From positions 21,622,437 through 21,686,436 of the forward strand of contig CM057169.1 in the NCBI GenBank assembly GCA_029962745.1: a DNA stretch of 64,000 nucleotides, in the 5' to 3' direction. A program made the translations under genes and the position numbers. Below the pieces are notes generated by a model that was not told the origin of the DNA, ran no database searches, and saw only the letters and a list, made by a program, of their open reading frames with translations. The DNA comes from Echinometra lucunter (taxonomy: Eukaryota; Echinodermata; Echinoidea; Camarodonta; Echinometridae). This document shows, piece after piece, positions 48,087 through 59,400 of the stretch; within the stretch, counting starts at the first letter, position 1, and each line of letters opens with the position of its first letter.

Positions 48087-49098
48087 TAGTAGCTAGTAGT
48101 AGTAGTAGACGAATTTATTGGATAACTTGTTTAGCACAAGGCTAATCATCTGCCACAGGTCCATAGTGTAAGATTACCAGTGTTTTGCTGTATACACCGA
48201 TCTGAATATCGATTCATGGGCAGTACCATTACTGTGGTGTCCCTCACAGTGCATAAGTAATCTTTGCACGCTACATTCAGCTGCGTTGCATCGTTGTATG
48301 TAACTCTGTGGCGGGACACCACAAGTAATGGCTGATCATCTGCTGCCCTCAACGATAAGCTGGTTCGGTCTATAATGGAGGTAGTTACATACATGTCCAC
48401 AAAGTATGAAGATTGATACACTTGTAGGCAGGGTTCTCACGAGAAAAAAATCCACACACGGTTCCCACTCTGCGCAAAGCGTGGAAATTTCATAATTTTT
48501 ATGAAATAACACCTAAAGTTAGGTGTGGCGGCAGTATATGCTATAGTAAAAGGATGAAAAATACCTCTTGGTAAGCAGGAGTTGTCTACTAATGGCATAA
48601 AAGTAAAAATACATTGCCAAAAAGCAAAACAATCTGTGACATTTATCATTATTGTTAGGAATATATACTCCAATATTTTTTTACCCTTGTTGCCACACAT
48701 GGTGCAGCAACTTCACACATGGTTCTTCCTTGTCTGAGATCCTTTACGCATGGTACTGGAACCATGGGTGTTATGTACTGGCGAGAACCATGCTTGTAGG
48801 TTAAATCAGTTACATATAACATTTTATGGAGGTCCCCCCCCCCCCCCAATATATAATTATTTGCATTCCTTAGAATGTGATACCATTGTACAATTTTGCT
48901 ATTTTGACTTTTGTTTTTCTTTGTTCTGATGTCTCATCAGAGTACCAGTGTGGGACCAAATCTTCTGGAAATCACACCAATGTCGTCATTGGAGTCGTCA
49001 TTGCGATCATCGTGCTTGCAGCCGCGGTCGGAGTGACGTATTACGTTGTGAAACGACGAGGAAAGCCTTCTGATCCCCCTTATGCTAGGGTGCAGTGA
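43930..49098 (+). CDS. LAMP/CD68-like lysosomal membrane glycoprotein, exons 3-6 (3' part)
   Basis: Exons 43930-44021, 44958-45150, 46413-46583 and 48941-49098 join in phase with exon 2 at 25425. They encode one LAMP domain: RWKVKDKNGTLCMLMDFDG, then IPPSASIVRSSCESA, LTLNFT, and GDYYKCNYLNMS. These supply the Cys residues for the two disulfide loops expected of the fold. EYQCG leads into a transmembrane helix (VVIGVVIAIIVLAAAVGVTY) and a short cytosolic tail ending in YARVQ. YARV fits the YXXphi lysosomal sorting signal at the very C-terminus, as in LAMP1/2. One LAMP domain plus a mucin stalk resembles CD68. The nominal whole protein is about 358 residues. Confidence 0.9.
44073..44372. mobile_element. 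Two adjacent degenerate MITEs of the same family
   Basis: Two further copies of the 43632-43754 type lie side by side (about 44073-44224 and 44221-44372). Both have the core ctgttataagctactgaa and tgattggctgagagca (one with attag) between diverged inverted ends. Confidence 0.75.
44502..44866. mobile_element. hAT-type MITE, copy A
   Basis: This 365-bp element starts CAGGGTTCTCAC and ends GCGAGAACCATG. It is flanked by an imperfect 8-bp direct repeat (CACGTGAC left, CACATGAC right). Copy B at 48429-48792 is closely similar throughout. Confidence 0.85.
45285..45365 (-). repeat. tRNA-like SINE fragment
   Basis: On the minus strand a B-box-like ggttcgaatcctgctggttt follows ggtggttaagtcactgctcg, the head of a tRNA-derived SINE. 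The body is not clear and the acceptor stem does not form. Confidence 0.5.
45491..46351. mobile_element. Non-autonomous DNA element, copy A (GCAATTCCA ends)
   Basis: The ends are inverted (gcaattccacc left, gtggaattgcc right). The right 330 bp match 49260-49556, including ttctggtaattcc, ccacaatatcatgaat and aaatggtgagaagggaggca. It also contains a small hairpin at about 45737-45772 built on gtacccacttt and aaagtgggtac. Confidence 0.65.
46561..46894. repeat. 167-bp tandem duplication over the end of LAMP exon 5
   Basis: 46561-46727 is repeated at 46728-46894 with no difference that I can see. The unit contains the last 23 bases of exon 5 and its gtaagg donor, so a second donor-like site lies in the intron. 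Confidence 0.9.
47425..47719. mobile_element. hAT-type MITE with 8-bp target duplication (CAGGGG ends), copy 1
   Basis: The element starts CAGGGGTGGTGC and ends GCACTGCCCCTG. It is flanked on both sides by TCTGAGAC (47417-47424 and 47720-47727). The interior has a G-run, a purine-rich (GAAAA)n stretch and a C-run. A shorter relative is at 57887-58049. Confidence 0.85.
47980..48110. repeat. (TAG)n microsatellite
   Basis: About 130 bp of TAG repeats with occasional TTAG interruptions lie in LAMP intron 5. Confidence 0.95.
48429..48792. mobile_element. hAT-type MITE, copy B
   Basis: This 364-bp element, CAGGGTTCTCAC to GCGAGAACCATG, is flanked by a perfect 8-bp duplication CTTGTAGG (48421-48428 and 48793-48800). 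It lies in LAMP intron 5. Confidence 0.9.
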
Positions 49099-49155
49099 GG
49101 AATCATATTTAGACACATGAAAAAGTCCAAGATACTTAGTCATTTGGTATCCTAT

Positions 49156-49556
49156 ATGGGCAATTCTGCATCGGAAAAACAGTCTCCTTACTTCACATTT
49201 ATAGTAAAAACTATCACTTTGATAGCCCTGAATAGCCAAATCTTTGAATTTAAAAAAGCGGAAACAATAAAGAATTCCACAATCTTAGTCTCTGTTTGTA
49301 TGATGCATGTTTGATTTTAATAGACATGCTTGAAGTTTAAAATTGGCACTTTTTTCTGGTAATTCCGTTACCAAGGTGTTACACCACAATATCATGAATG
49401 TAAGAATAAAATTGTCGGAATGAAAGAGCTCACATGAAAGATTGGGCATATTTACAGAGTATTAAATGGTGAGAAGGGAGGCAGAGTACAAAAGAGGCAC
49501 AGAAAGTCTAAAAATGTTGGTAATGGAATTACACCCTTACCATGGAATTGCCCATA
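49156..49556. mobile_element. Non-autonomous DNA element, copy B (GGGCAATTC ends)
   Basis: The ends are inverted (atgggcaattc left, gaattgcccat right) and the interior is shared with 45491-46351. It lies 58 bases after the LAMP stop codon, so it is probably part of the LAMP 3'UTR. AATAAA-like sequences in it (for example 49266-49271) are possible but unproven polyadenylation signals. Confidence 0.65.
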
Positions 49557-50765
49557 TGCTACAAAATGTGTCTGAATTATGAACAGGAATGTAAATAAAA
49601 AAGATAATAATTTGACTTTATATTTGGTCTGATCAACACTCTTATGGCTTGTCCACATGCACAGCAGCAAACTCCTGCATTTTGGGGGTTTTTTTGGTTG
49701 GGGGGCTTTGGGTGGTTTTTTTTTTTTGGTTTTTTTTTTGGGGGGGGGAGATATTCTTGTAAATAAATGGTATTTTAGGAGGTAAGAAAATAACAAAACC
49801 CAAAACCACTGAATACAATATTTGTCTTTCATGCCCCCTGACGGCAGATATGTCTGGACCAATCAAATTCTTATAAAGTTAGCACAAAATATGAAATCAC
49901 AAGTATAGTCTGCATAGATTTTGGGGAAAACTCACCTTCGATTGACCATGAACTAACTGTGCATCTCATAATCATTTAAGTGATGCAGTTTACTGCCCCC
50001 AAATTATATTGAACACTAAAGACACTGCGTATGTTGACTGCTGGTCTTACTTGATATGTGAATGAGTCTTTGGAAAACCAAAATATGGAGACATTTAACC
50101 TGAAAATTCACTTCCCCACCCCCCCCCCCCCCAAAAAAAAAAAAAAATTGCTTTTTACCCCAGAAAATTGCTGGTATGCAAAAATATCCAAATTATACTA
50201 AAATTATGGCAAATTGTATCAAATTATGCTAAAATTAAAAAATATATGCTAAAATTATGCTAACTGTGGCAATACTGAGATTTGATCAACTTTATACAAT
50301 GGAGCCTTGTTATAACAAACTGCCTTGAACCTAGGAAATAATCTTATCATATTGAAACCTTGTTACATCAAAGTTTGATACAATTCAGAGAAGTAGGACC
50401 ACCAAATTACTTGCTGTGATAAGAGTTTCTTATAATTGTATTCTTTACAGTGAAGTTCAACTGCAACATCTTCATATATGTTTTGGGTTTATCTTTTGGT
50501 AATGTATGTGATAAAATAGTGTGGACTACCCTCTGTAATAATGAAAGTACTGGGTGTGCACACTATTATCAAGTGTTTAATACGATACTGTCTAACCATT
50601 TTACTGCATAGCAGTTCAGATTTTCTAACCATCGAAATGAATCAGTTTTATCCCTTCAAATTGGCACCAATTACTGCTATTTGTCATTCTTACATAGTTT
50701 CTGGCATGTCAAACTGTACATGTAATGAACCAAAGCAAATTGAAATTTTATAGTGCAACATTTGT
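49557..50765. other. Downstream of LAMP, no gene
   Basis: G- and T-rich runs lie near 49680-49750, and an AT-rich dispersed repeat at about 50085-50280 resembles 41515-41805. No coding pattern is recognised. Confidence 0.5.
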
Positions 50766-51096
50766 CAGGGTTCATACGGGTCAGGGAATTTCTGGAAAGT
50801 CAGGGAATTGGAAATTCTTTTTTCCAGAAGCAAAAGGTCAGGGAAAGTCAGGGAATTTGTCACTTTCTTCTGGAAAGTCATGGAAAATCATTTAATCAAG
50901 ATATTTTTTATTTTAATAAATTTGCGCTCCGGCCAGCCCTGCATTCATGGCACTCAGATCAGCTTTGAAACTCCTTTGATCAGCGCGCTTTTTATGTAAG
51001 TTTTGATTTACTTGCGATCGATGAGTCATTGAAATTTGCATTTTTCTGTCCTGGAAAGTCATGGAATTTTGAAAATGTATAAGTGTATGAACCCTG
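50766..51096. mobile_element. hAT-like MITE (CAGGGTTCATAC ends)
   Basis: The 331-bp element has ends CAGGGTTCATAC and GTATGAACCCTG. It also has internal copies of ctggaaagtcaggga/tgga. Only the 6-bp sequence ATTTGT is shared by both flanks, so the target duplication is imperfect. Confidence 0.75.
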
Positions 51097-52441
51097 ATTT
51101 GTGCACAAAACATGATTTTACATGTACATTCACACCATGCTGCCAAAGTACAGACTTCATTGCCTATTAGCATTTGGATCACTCGTATTCATAAACAACA
51201 TGATGTACTGCACAAAAATTGGGATTTTTTTTTCTGCTCATGTATTTTATGTAATTCATACTATTTTGAATCAAGAGGTGGTGCATGAACATCACTTAAA
51301 GATGGCTCTGACGTGCTTTGGGTCAAGCCTTATGTGCTCATGCATCGATGAACTGCCTTGGAAAAAAAAAATGTTGCTGCCAAGAATTCGGTTTTCATTC
51401 AAATTCTTGCCACACTATCTGACTTCTATTTAACTTCACATTGTGATTGTGCCCTAGTTAGAGTTTAAAGATTTTGATTCGCAAGTATCATATTATTTTT
51501 CGTATAATTCAAAGGAATTCTCTGTATCGACTATTGCCCATAAAAGTACCCGGATGTGGAATTCTCATTCCATGAGCAGTATTGTAGGATAGCTTTTGTG
51601 ACCAATTCCTTTCCATGTTACGGAATCCTTGTTCTGATAGATACTTCTTCAGCTGAGAGACAGTCATTCTTTTATTAGTTTCCATGGTGGTTTGGTGAAA
51701 CTTACGATGAAAAAAGATGGTGATTTGTAAGCAATCAGAGTTGAGGGAAATTTAAGTATGGGATCTAGTCAAGTCAAAACAGTGCGGTATGATACAAGTG
51801 CTTGTGGTACATGAAGTGAGTGGGTTCTGAACTTGAGCTGAATTTCGTAACATCTAGGTACTTTTCGCCATAGTCGATAGTGAAAAATTACTGCATGACA
51901 CCTACTTCTCCCACCTCCCACTCCCCCCCCCCCCCCCAAAAAAAAGAGATAATAAAGACTACAGGTAAATGAAGAGGATAAAGTGCCTAAGAATTATCTA
52001 TATCTTATAGAATTTGTAAAGTACACTTCAGCAGTGTATTGATATCATTAACTTTATTCAAGGTAAGCAGGTTTTGCCTTTTTTCAGAAATTTTCACATT
52101 ACATGTGTTGAATATCTTTTCACCGTCAGTTACTGTTAAAGCAGAGCAATAATTGGTGTCTTAGATTTTTCGACTACAGAATGCAATATATCTATCCATA
52201 TCCATACAAATTTTGACTTTGCTTGATCGCTAAAGTTATAAACTGGAAAGTGGATATTTTGCAAGAGATCTAAGCCTCTTTGTGATATTGTGCCTTCATG
52301 CCCATACATGGTAGAAAGTTTGTGGGAATGAGTTGTTTTATCAAACCTATGGCCCAAATTCACAACCATGGCCTAATCCATGGTTTATGCATATCCTTTT
52401 GGAGGTTAAGTCTCCCCCTTCATCTGAATTTATAGCATGGT
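51097..52441. other. Intergenic, nothing recognised
   Basis: This is AT-rich sequence with a C/A run near 51925-51945. Short open frames have no motifs. Confidence 0.5.
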
Positions 52442-53006
52442 TTAAAGGCCAAGTCCACCCCAGAAGTTTCTTTGTTTCAATAAAAGGAGTTAAATTTGAA
52501 CGGCATTTAAAAAAATGAATGAGCAAAATCAGTCAAAGAATAAGAAATCATACTCATTTACATTTTCTAGTAAATTACTCTCGGCTCTGCAAATTGGCAA
52601 CACTGGCGACATATGCGAGCAGCTCTCCGTTCACTTTGTACGTGAAATTTCACATTTTGTCAATTTTCTTGGAAGTTACACATTTTCTAACCCCCATAGT
52701 CATTGTATGTTCAGAAGAATTGCTTTTTACATAACATACTTTTGACTATGGGGTGGGAAAATCTGTAACTTCAAAGAAAATTGAGAAAATGTGAAATTTC
52801 ATGTACAAAGTGAATGGAGAGCTGCTCGCATATGATGTCATCAGTGTTGCCAATTTGCAGAGCCGAGAGTAACTTACTAGAAAATATAAATGAGTTTAAT
52901 TTTCTTATTCTTTGACCGATTTTGCTCATTTCTTTTTTAAAAGGCTGTTCAAATTCATCTCCTTTTATTGAAACAGTGAAACTTCTGGGATGGACTTTCC
53001 CTTTAA
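52442..53006. mobile_element. Large fold-back MITE with TTAA flanks
   Basis: Arms of about 260 bp pair along nearly their whole length. Matching pairs include ctcggctctgcaaattggca with its complement near 52850, and the outer pair aagtccaccccagaagtttc with gaaacttctgggatggactt. TTAA lies at both ends (52442-52445 and 53003-53006). Confidence 0.85.
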
Positions 53007-55735
53007 GTATATAAACCTCTTTTGTGAATTCTGATCTATGAATTTGAGATAGGTCACTTGCAGATGACAATATGTATTAGATTTTTGATTGGCCAGTTTA
53101 CCATGATCATCAACATTGTCCTGATTGTTTGCCATAAATGTTTAATTAAATTAGAATAGAAAATGGCAGTGCTCTGGCCATCTTTGGCACACAGAGACTT
53201 TCCAGTGACTAAACATGATATTATGTTTATACATGACAGTCTTAAACTAAGACTATGCCTGTAATTCATCATCTCTTGAATAGCTAACATAATTATATGA
53301 TTGTGTAAACTTAGTATCACCATTGCATGTTCTATATTTGAAATGCTTACTCTTCAACTCTTGAAGCAAACAGATATTACATTCAAGAAATGTAATTAGA
53401 GTATATACCTGTAATTTGTTTGTTTTTTGTTGTTTTTTGTGCTGTTTAGTACTCAGATTTTAGCAATGCCTAGCTATAGCAGACCTGTGTGTCTTTTTTT
53501 CAGAGGTATAATGAATAGAGTTTTATCATAAATTTTAGAAGAAGAGAAAGATCTTTTAACATGGCACTGTAGTTTCATAGTACTTCTTGCATGTGATTTG
53601 TTTGTGTCTGTAAATATATATATCCTTTAACAGGAATTTGCCTCTATATTTGACAGGTCAAACTCTGTCTTTCTCACTATTTTTCATATTGCGAATGTTC
53701 ATTTGTAAGTAGCACAATACCTGCTTAAGAAATTAGGTTTGGAATATGTTGATAGTAACAAATGTAACAAATGATAGTAGTTAGATTTGCTCAAGTTTCT
53801 AAGGGCTTTACATGTAATTATAACATCTTATTATTGTTACTGAAAATGTTAGCAGGTCTTTCATTGAAATGAGTTTGTATATGATGCTGAATTTTATGGA
53901 TTTGACATTCAGCACTAAATGTATGTGGATGTAATTTGAATGGTCATGGATTTGTAGTTCCATGGAAAGCAAATGCGTGCATAGCTACAGTAGTTACGCT
54001 ATTTTACAGATTTAAATGAAAGAAGAATGGCTCTGTTCTGTGAATAATAAGTTCCATGCCTGCATTTATTGCATGTACAGTGAGTCCCAGAAAAAATAAA
54101 CAGTCTGGAAAAGTCTCCCCAAATAAAGTAAATACGTGTATACTGTGGATAGCTTAGGGTCTCTCCTATATCGAATGCCACCAAAAGATCTGGCGATCAT
54201 ATTTTATGCTTGAGTGAGGCCACTTCTGTAAAGAGTTGCAAAATCCAAACATGACAAGAATAGGTATTTGTTCTGGTTGATATCAGCAAACTTGATTAGA
54301 CTATCCATAGGTATAAAGATTTGCTACATATATTTTTGAAATATTTGATTATTTTGGGAGGATTTTTCCAACTTTGACTTTCTTTTTCTATAACACTGTA
54401 TATTCTTTCTTTAGTCATAGTGCATAGTGTTAGTCCTGTAGTCCATACAATGTTTCACATTAGAATTCAGTTTTTTCTTCTTTAATAATTTTTAATCATA
54501 TACCTGCTTGATTCATTTGTAAGATAAAATCAGTCAAAAGCAAAAGCTCAAGAACATTTTCTTTAAAGGGAAAAAGGAGTCATTTAGAAATGCATACACC
54601 AACCTGAACTTCACTATGAATCTTGTAAAAAAAAATGTAACTCTGCATACATGAAAATTGATAAAGTTTAATGAACAAATATTTTCTCTGAATACCTCAA
54701 ATTCAAACAGCTTTTTTTTTTAAATGAAAAAGTATAAACAGTTCACAAGTGCATTTATTGTGCAGCTGCTTTGTCTGAATTTCCTGATTGATGTGCATTT
54801 TTTCATTTTCCTTTCTTTTCTAATGTGTTGACATTGTAATATATAAATATCTTTACTGGGATGTTGATACATTTTATCTTTAGATGATCACGTTGATAAA
54901 GTCATTAAAAAAGGACTCAGAAATATCGTTATATTGTGTATGAAGTAAAGATTAGAGATTTTAAAAAGTTTTTAGCAATTACTGCTAACTTGTGTAATTA
55001 TGATTACATAACTATTCATGAACCACATGTAGTAGGAAGAGTTTTGATTAAAGTCTCAAGTTTAAAACTTGAAGCAAATCTGCTGCTTTTGATTTTATTA
55101 AGCTTTGACTTCATGTCTTTGTTATGTTTGCCTTACATCTTTTACTTTGCATGTATGTATACAAAACCTTTGAACAAGGGGCAATGTTTAATCATTAAAC
55201 TAAGATTTTTTATTAATTAATGGTATTAAGAAATATTTGGAAATTCTAAGAAATTTGTAACAATTTATCCACCAACTTCATCTGGATGTTTGTAATTTTC
55301 CTTATATCAAATGAGTTTATTGCTTGCAAATTTTCAGGATTTCCAACTGGAATTATTTTGCTGTACGTGGAAAAAAATGTTCTGGGAGTAAGACAGACAA
55401 GTAACTTTATTGTGATGAAGCAAGAGTTATTTTTTGGAAGTATTTCAATATTTCAAAAAATTTCAGTCTGTGTCACTCTGCAATTTTTCCCTGCTCCCCC
55501 CCCCCTCTCTCTCTCTCTCTCTCTGTTCGCTTTCTTCAATCACGAACCCTAATAACCTTTTTTCACAATTCTTGTCAAAAATACATCCACTTTCTCGTTA
55601 GCATCACGAGATTCCCGAAGGACAGAGATGAATAAGTCAAATAAAGTTTATGCAAGTAGGTCTATGAATTTATTTGGCATAATTGTGCACAACTCTTATT
55701 CTAATTGATGATGAGTACTAGAACTCTGAAATTTA
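53007..55735. other. Intergenic, AT-rich
   Basis: No gene or repeat family is recognised. There is a short (CT)n tract near 55504-55525. Here the plus-strand LAMP and the minus-strand oxidase converge, and 3'UTR sequence of either may extend into it. Confidence 0.5.
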
Positions 55736-55763
55736 TATTTTAATACAAATACAAAACAGTACG

Positions 55764-55769
55764 TTTATT
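55764..55769 (-). terminator. Candidate polyadenylation signal of the multicopper oxidase
   Basis: AATAAA on the minus strand lies about 270 bases downstream of the oxidase stop codon. A (CTT)n/(CTC)n tract at 55808-55925 lies between. Confidence 0.4.
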
Positions 55770-56037
55770 CGAGCTTTCAAGCATTTCGGGGTTATCAGCG
55801 TTCATGAACTTCTTCTTCTTCTGCTTCTTCTTCTTCTTCTCCACCTCCTCCTCCTCCTTCTTCTCCTCCTTCTCTTTCTCCTTCTCCTCCTCCTTCTTCT
55901 TCTTCTTCTCCTCCATATCCTCTTCCAACTACCCCTTATCCTCGATCCCTCCTTTAACATGTTTACTCCAATTTTGAATTTCTTTCTAAAGATAAATTTA
56001 TTAAAAATGACAGCGATCTAAAAATCGTTATTAAAAT

Positions 56038-56400
56038 TCAGCCTATACGATGACCGCTGGTCCAATTAACTTCAAACTCTCCGTCGGGTAATCTCCTGTA
56101 CTGAACACTATTCCTTCTTGATTTCATTTTCCTTTGTATATTGAGAAGGCATAGAAAAGCTAGAGAAAGAAGGAGAAAGGTCGAGATGACGATGTAAAAT
56201 AAAAATGTCGGCGAGTTGTCCGTCTCCATCGTGTTGACGAGCTCACACCCAGGTATGACGTCACTTTCTGACGAGGATTCTGTATGAAAGAAGAAAAGGA
56301 ATAGAGATAGGGAGAGAGAAAGACACTTAAAAAGTGGGGATAACAGAGAGAGGGGGAGAGGGAATGGAGGGAAGGGGAGAAGAATAGGAAGCGAGAGAGA

Positions 56401-56435
<35 letters not shown>

Positions 56436-59400
56436 TGGAAAAGGAAAGGAATTAGGGGGAAAAGAAAATTGTTTTTATCCCCCCCCCCAAAAAAAAAAAA
56501 AAAAAAAAAAAATTCTGCAATGACCAATAATATGTAATCATTATCATAACGGAAATCAGTGTAGATTGTCATCCTATACAGCGGAGGCGTTGTAGTCGAG
56601 TGGTTAAAGGCACTTGACTGGAGACGCGAGAATCGGGGGTTCGGACCCCTGGCCATGGCACGTATGCCCTTGATCAAGGCATTTTATCTACATCTTTTAT
56701 CGTACATCAAATGAATTATAGTTTCATATATTAATATCAACGTGTGCATGTGTGTGTTTCTATTTTTTTTTTAACTCAATCTTGGTAGTGTAAAACATAC
56801 TGTTCTTTGTAAAACGATTGAGCGAGTAATTTGAAATGGTTGACAAGATGTATACGGCCGCGAATAATTATCATTTTTCAGCTCTCTTCAGCACAGTGCT
56901 CTGATAACGGTTGCCGGATTTAACTCCTTTTATTATGTGATCATACTTTCAAAAGCTCTTCAGAACACATAGAGATATTCTATCAATAAAAGTAGGCCTA
57001 TGGGTCTTTTAAGATCTGAATATTAATGTCACTGTAACAATCATAATGAGATTTCATTTGTTTGTTTGTTTTTATCCTTACCTCTCACACATACAGGCAT
57101 GTCACCGGGTGTAGGTGGTAAATCTCTATCCTCGCCTACGTGAAACACAATTGCCATTCCAAGCTGTGCAAAAAGAAACAATTGCCATAGTGCATTCTAG
57201 AATTCTAAATGAAGACTTCTTAGAAAAAATTTCCGTACATCAAGTGCATTTTCTTTCTTTATGTTTGAGCATAACCAATTTTGCAATAGAATTATTTGAC
57301 ATCACAGGAAATAGAAGGTAGATAGTTTGAACAATAAGCAAGTTTGTTCTGTATGGCTGAATACGGGTTTCGAGAAACCAAATTGTATAACTTCGAATCA
57401 AATCAAAATTGATCAAAGGCATTTTCAGACATATCCACTCATTATAGGGAGTGTTGATTGAACTCGGTGCCTCTCTCCCCGCACACCCATTTTGTAAACT
57501 GTAATTTGTCTAAAACAATCCAAAAGGAACTACATACGCCCCTCCCCTCCCCCCCATTTGAGTCATTTCTGGATATGCCTCACTGTCAAATTATCGATGA
57601 AATAATGATCACCTCTAGATGTACATCCATATGACAATGAAACAACCACCAGCCAGGGTTATCAGCTTTAAAACGTAACACGGTATAGCTCTGGGCCATC
57701 ATTAATGTATCTTTCCTTGGAGGGCGGTCTAGGTTGCGATGTATTTCTCCTAGTATCATAAAAAGAGATGGTCAATATTCATTTCATTTTGGGTAGAGAA
57801 AATCAGCTGCAAAAGGAATATGGATCGTCGTTGAGCGATTGTTCGTGTTTCCTTGACGGTCGTGTGGTGTCCTCATTTATCCCAATCAGGGCGGCGCTAC
57901 AGGGGGGCAGGGGCGGCCACTCCCCACCATGATTTTTCACGTGATCAAAAAAAAAAATGAAAAAGAACAAGAAGAAGAAGAAGAGCACGGGGAAGAGAGG
58001 GCAGGGTCATGCAACTATAATAGTCAAACTCATCCTGACGCCGCCCCTGATCCCAATATAACCTCGAAAGAGGTAAACAACATTAATTTCATGCACAGGT
58101 GGAGGCATTTGGTTACACTATGTTGTAGCCTTAGTGAAAGACTGTTGATTCTTTTTTTAAAAAAAATACTCAGGGGGCATTAGAAGAATAAGAGAGAAGT
58201 AAAAGAAAAGACAATTTCATTTTAATCTGGGAGTGCTTCGTTCATTTCAAATATGCAAATTATCAAAATTGCATCGTTAGTTTCGTCAACATACATGATA
58301 TATGAATTCAAACTCTTTTGTAAATTGTATATACAAAAAGGAAACTTTGTCTCCGACCAACTGTATGTTCGGTATATCAAAACAAGTCTACTTACAATGA
58401 AAAATAAATTGCACTGTATTTGTTCGTTTGTTTGTTTTTGGTTTTTTTTTTCTTTCGATTTCTGTAACATAAAACTGATAGCAATTTATTATTGGCTTTA
58501 CAGATGAAATTGACTGAAAGAGATACGATTTTGAACTGTTGAAGGGGATACAATGATAACCCCTTTATCATTACAGGGTCTTAAAGAGGGGCAACCGATC
58601 GTAACTTTCAATAGCTAATAATCTCGAAATATGTAATTATATACGTACCTTTTTCATCCATGTCTTTGATCGTCTGCATTGGTAGTTGCTCTCCGTTGTC
58701 ATAACTGATGACGTAGAAATGGTTGCCATGGAGATGAAGTGGATGTGGCTCAAATTCCTTCAAAGACTTGGTCACCAATACAAGTTCCACAACCTGAGGA
58801 TTTCAACCATTCAATGTGCAGTTCATATCCACCAACTCTATCAACGGCTACCAGTCGACGTACAGGCTACAATAATCTCGATCGTCATTATACCAATAAC
58901 TGGGAATGATGTATAATTCCAGAATTTCAAATAATAACACACGATGTTATAATTATTTCAACAAAGAAACTTAACCTGCTTAACAAGTATTGGAATTGAT
59001 GGCTCTAAGAAATAATGCAACATTATTGTTTCCCAAACTTTAATTTCATTTCGTTAATATGTAAGTACAATCTTCGACATCGACAACACACAAAAAAGAA
59101 CATTCACATTATAAATGCATACTTGTAAATGTTCAAATTTTATATACTTAACTGATGGTTTACCAAAGTTTTTTTGTCAATAGCTGATAAGTTATGATAG
59201 TATCATGAGAATAATAGTTGTATATGAGCGGGACAATGTATAAAGAGCAAAGGCGAGTGAATTGGGGAGCGTTTCATGAAAGGACTTGTCGGATGTTTTA
59301 TCCGACAAAGTCTGTTTTATCCGACAGTTGCCATAGTAACGATGCTTCTCAGCCAATCAAAATCAAGGAATAGGTCAGATCTGACAACTTGTCAGACGAC

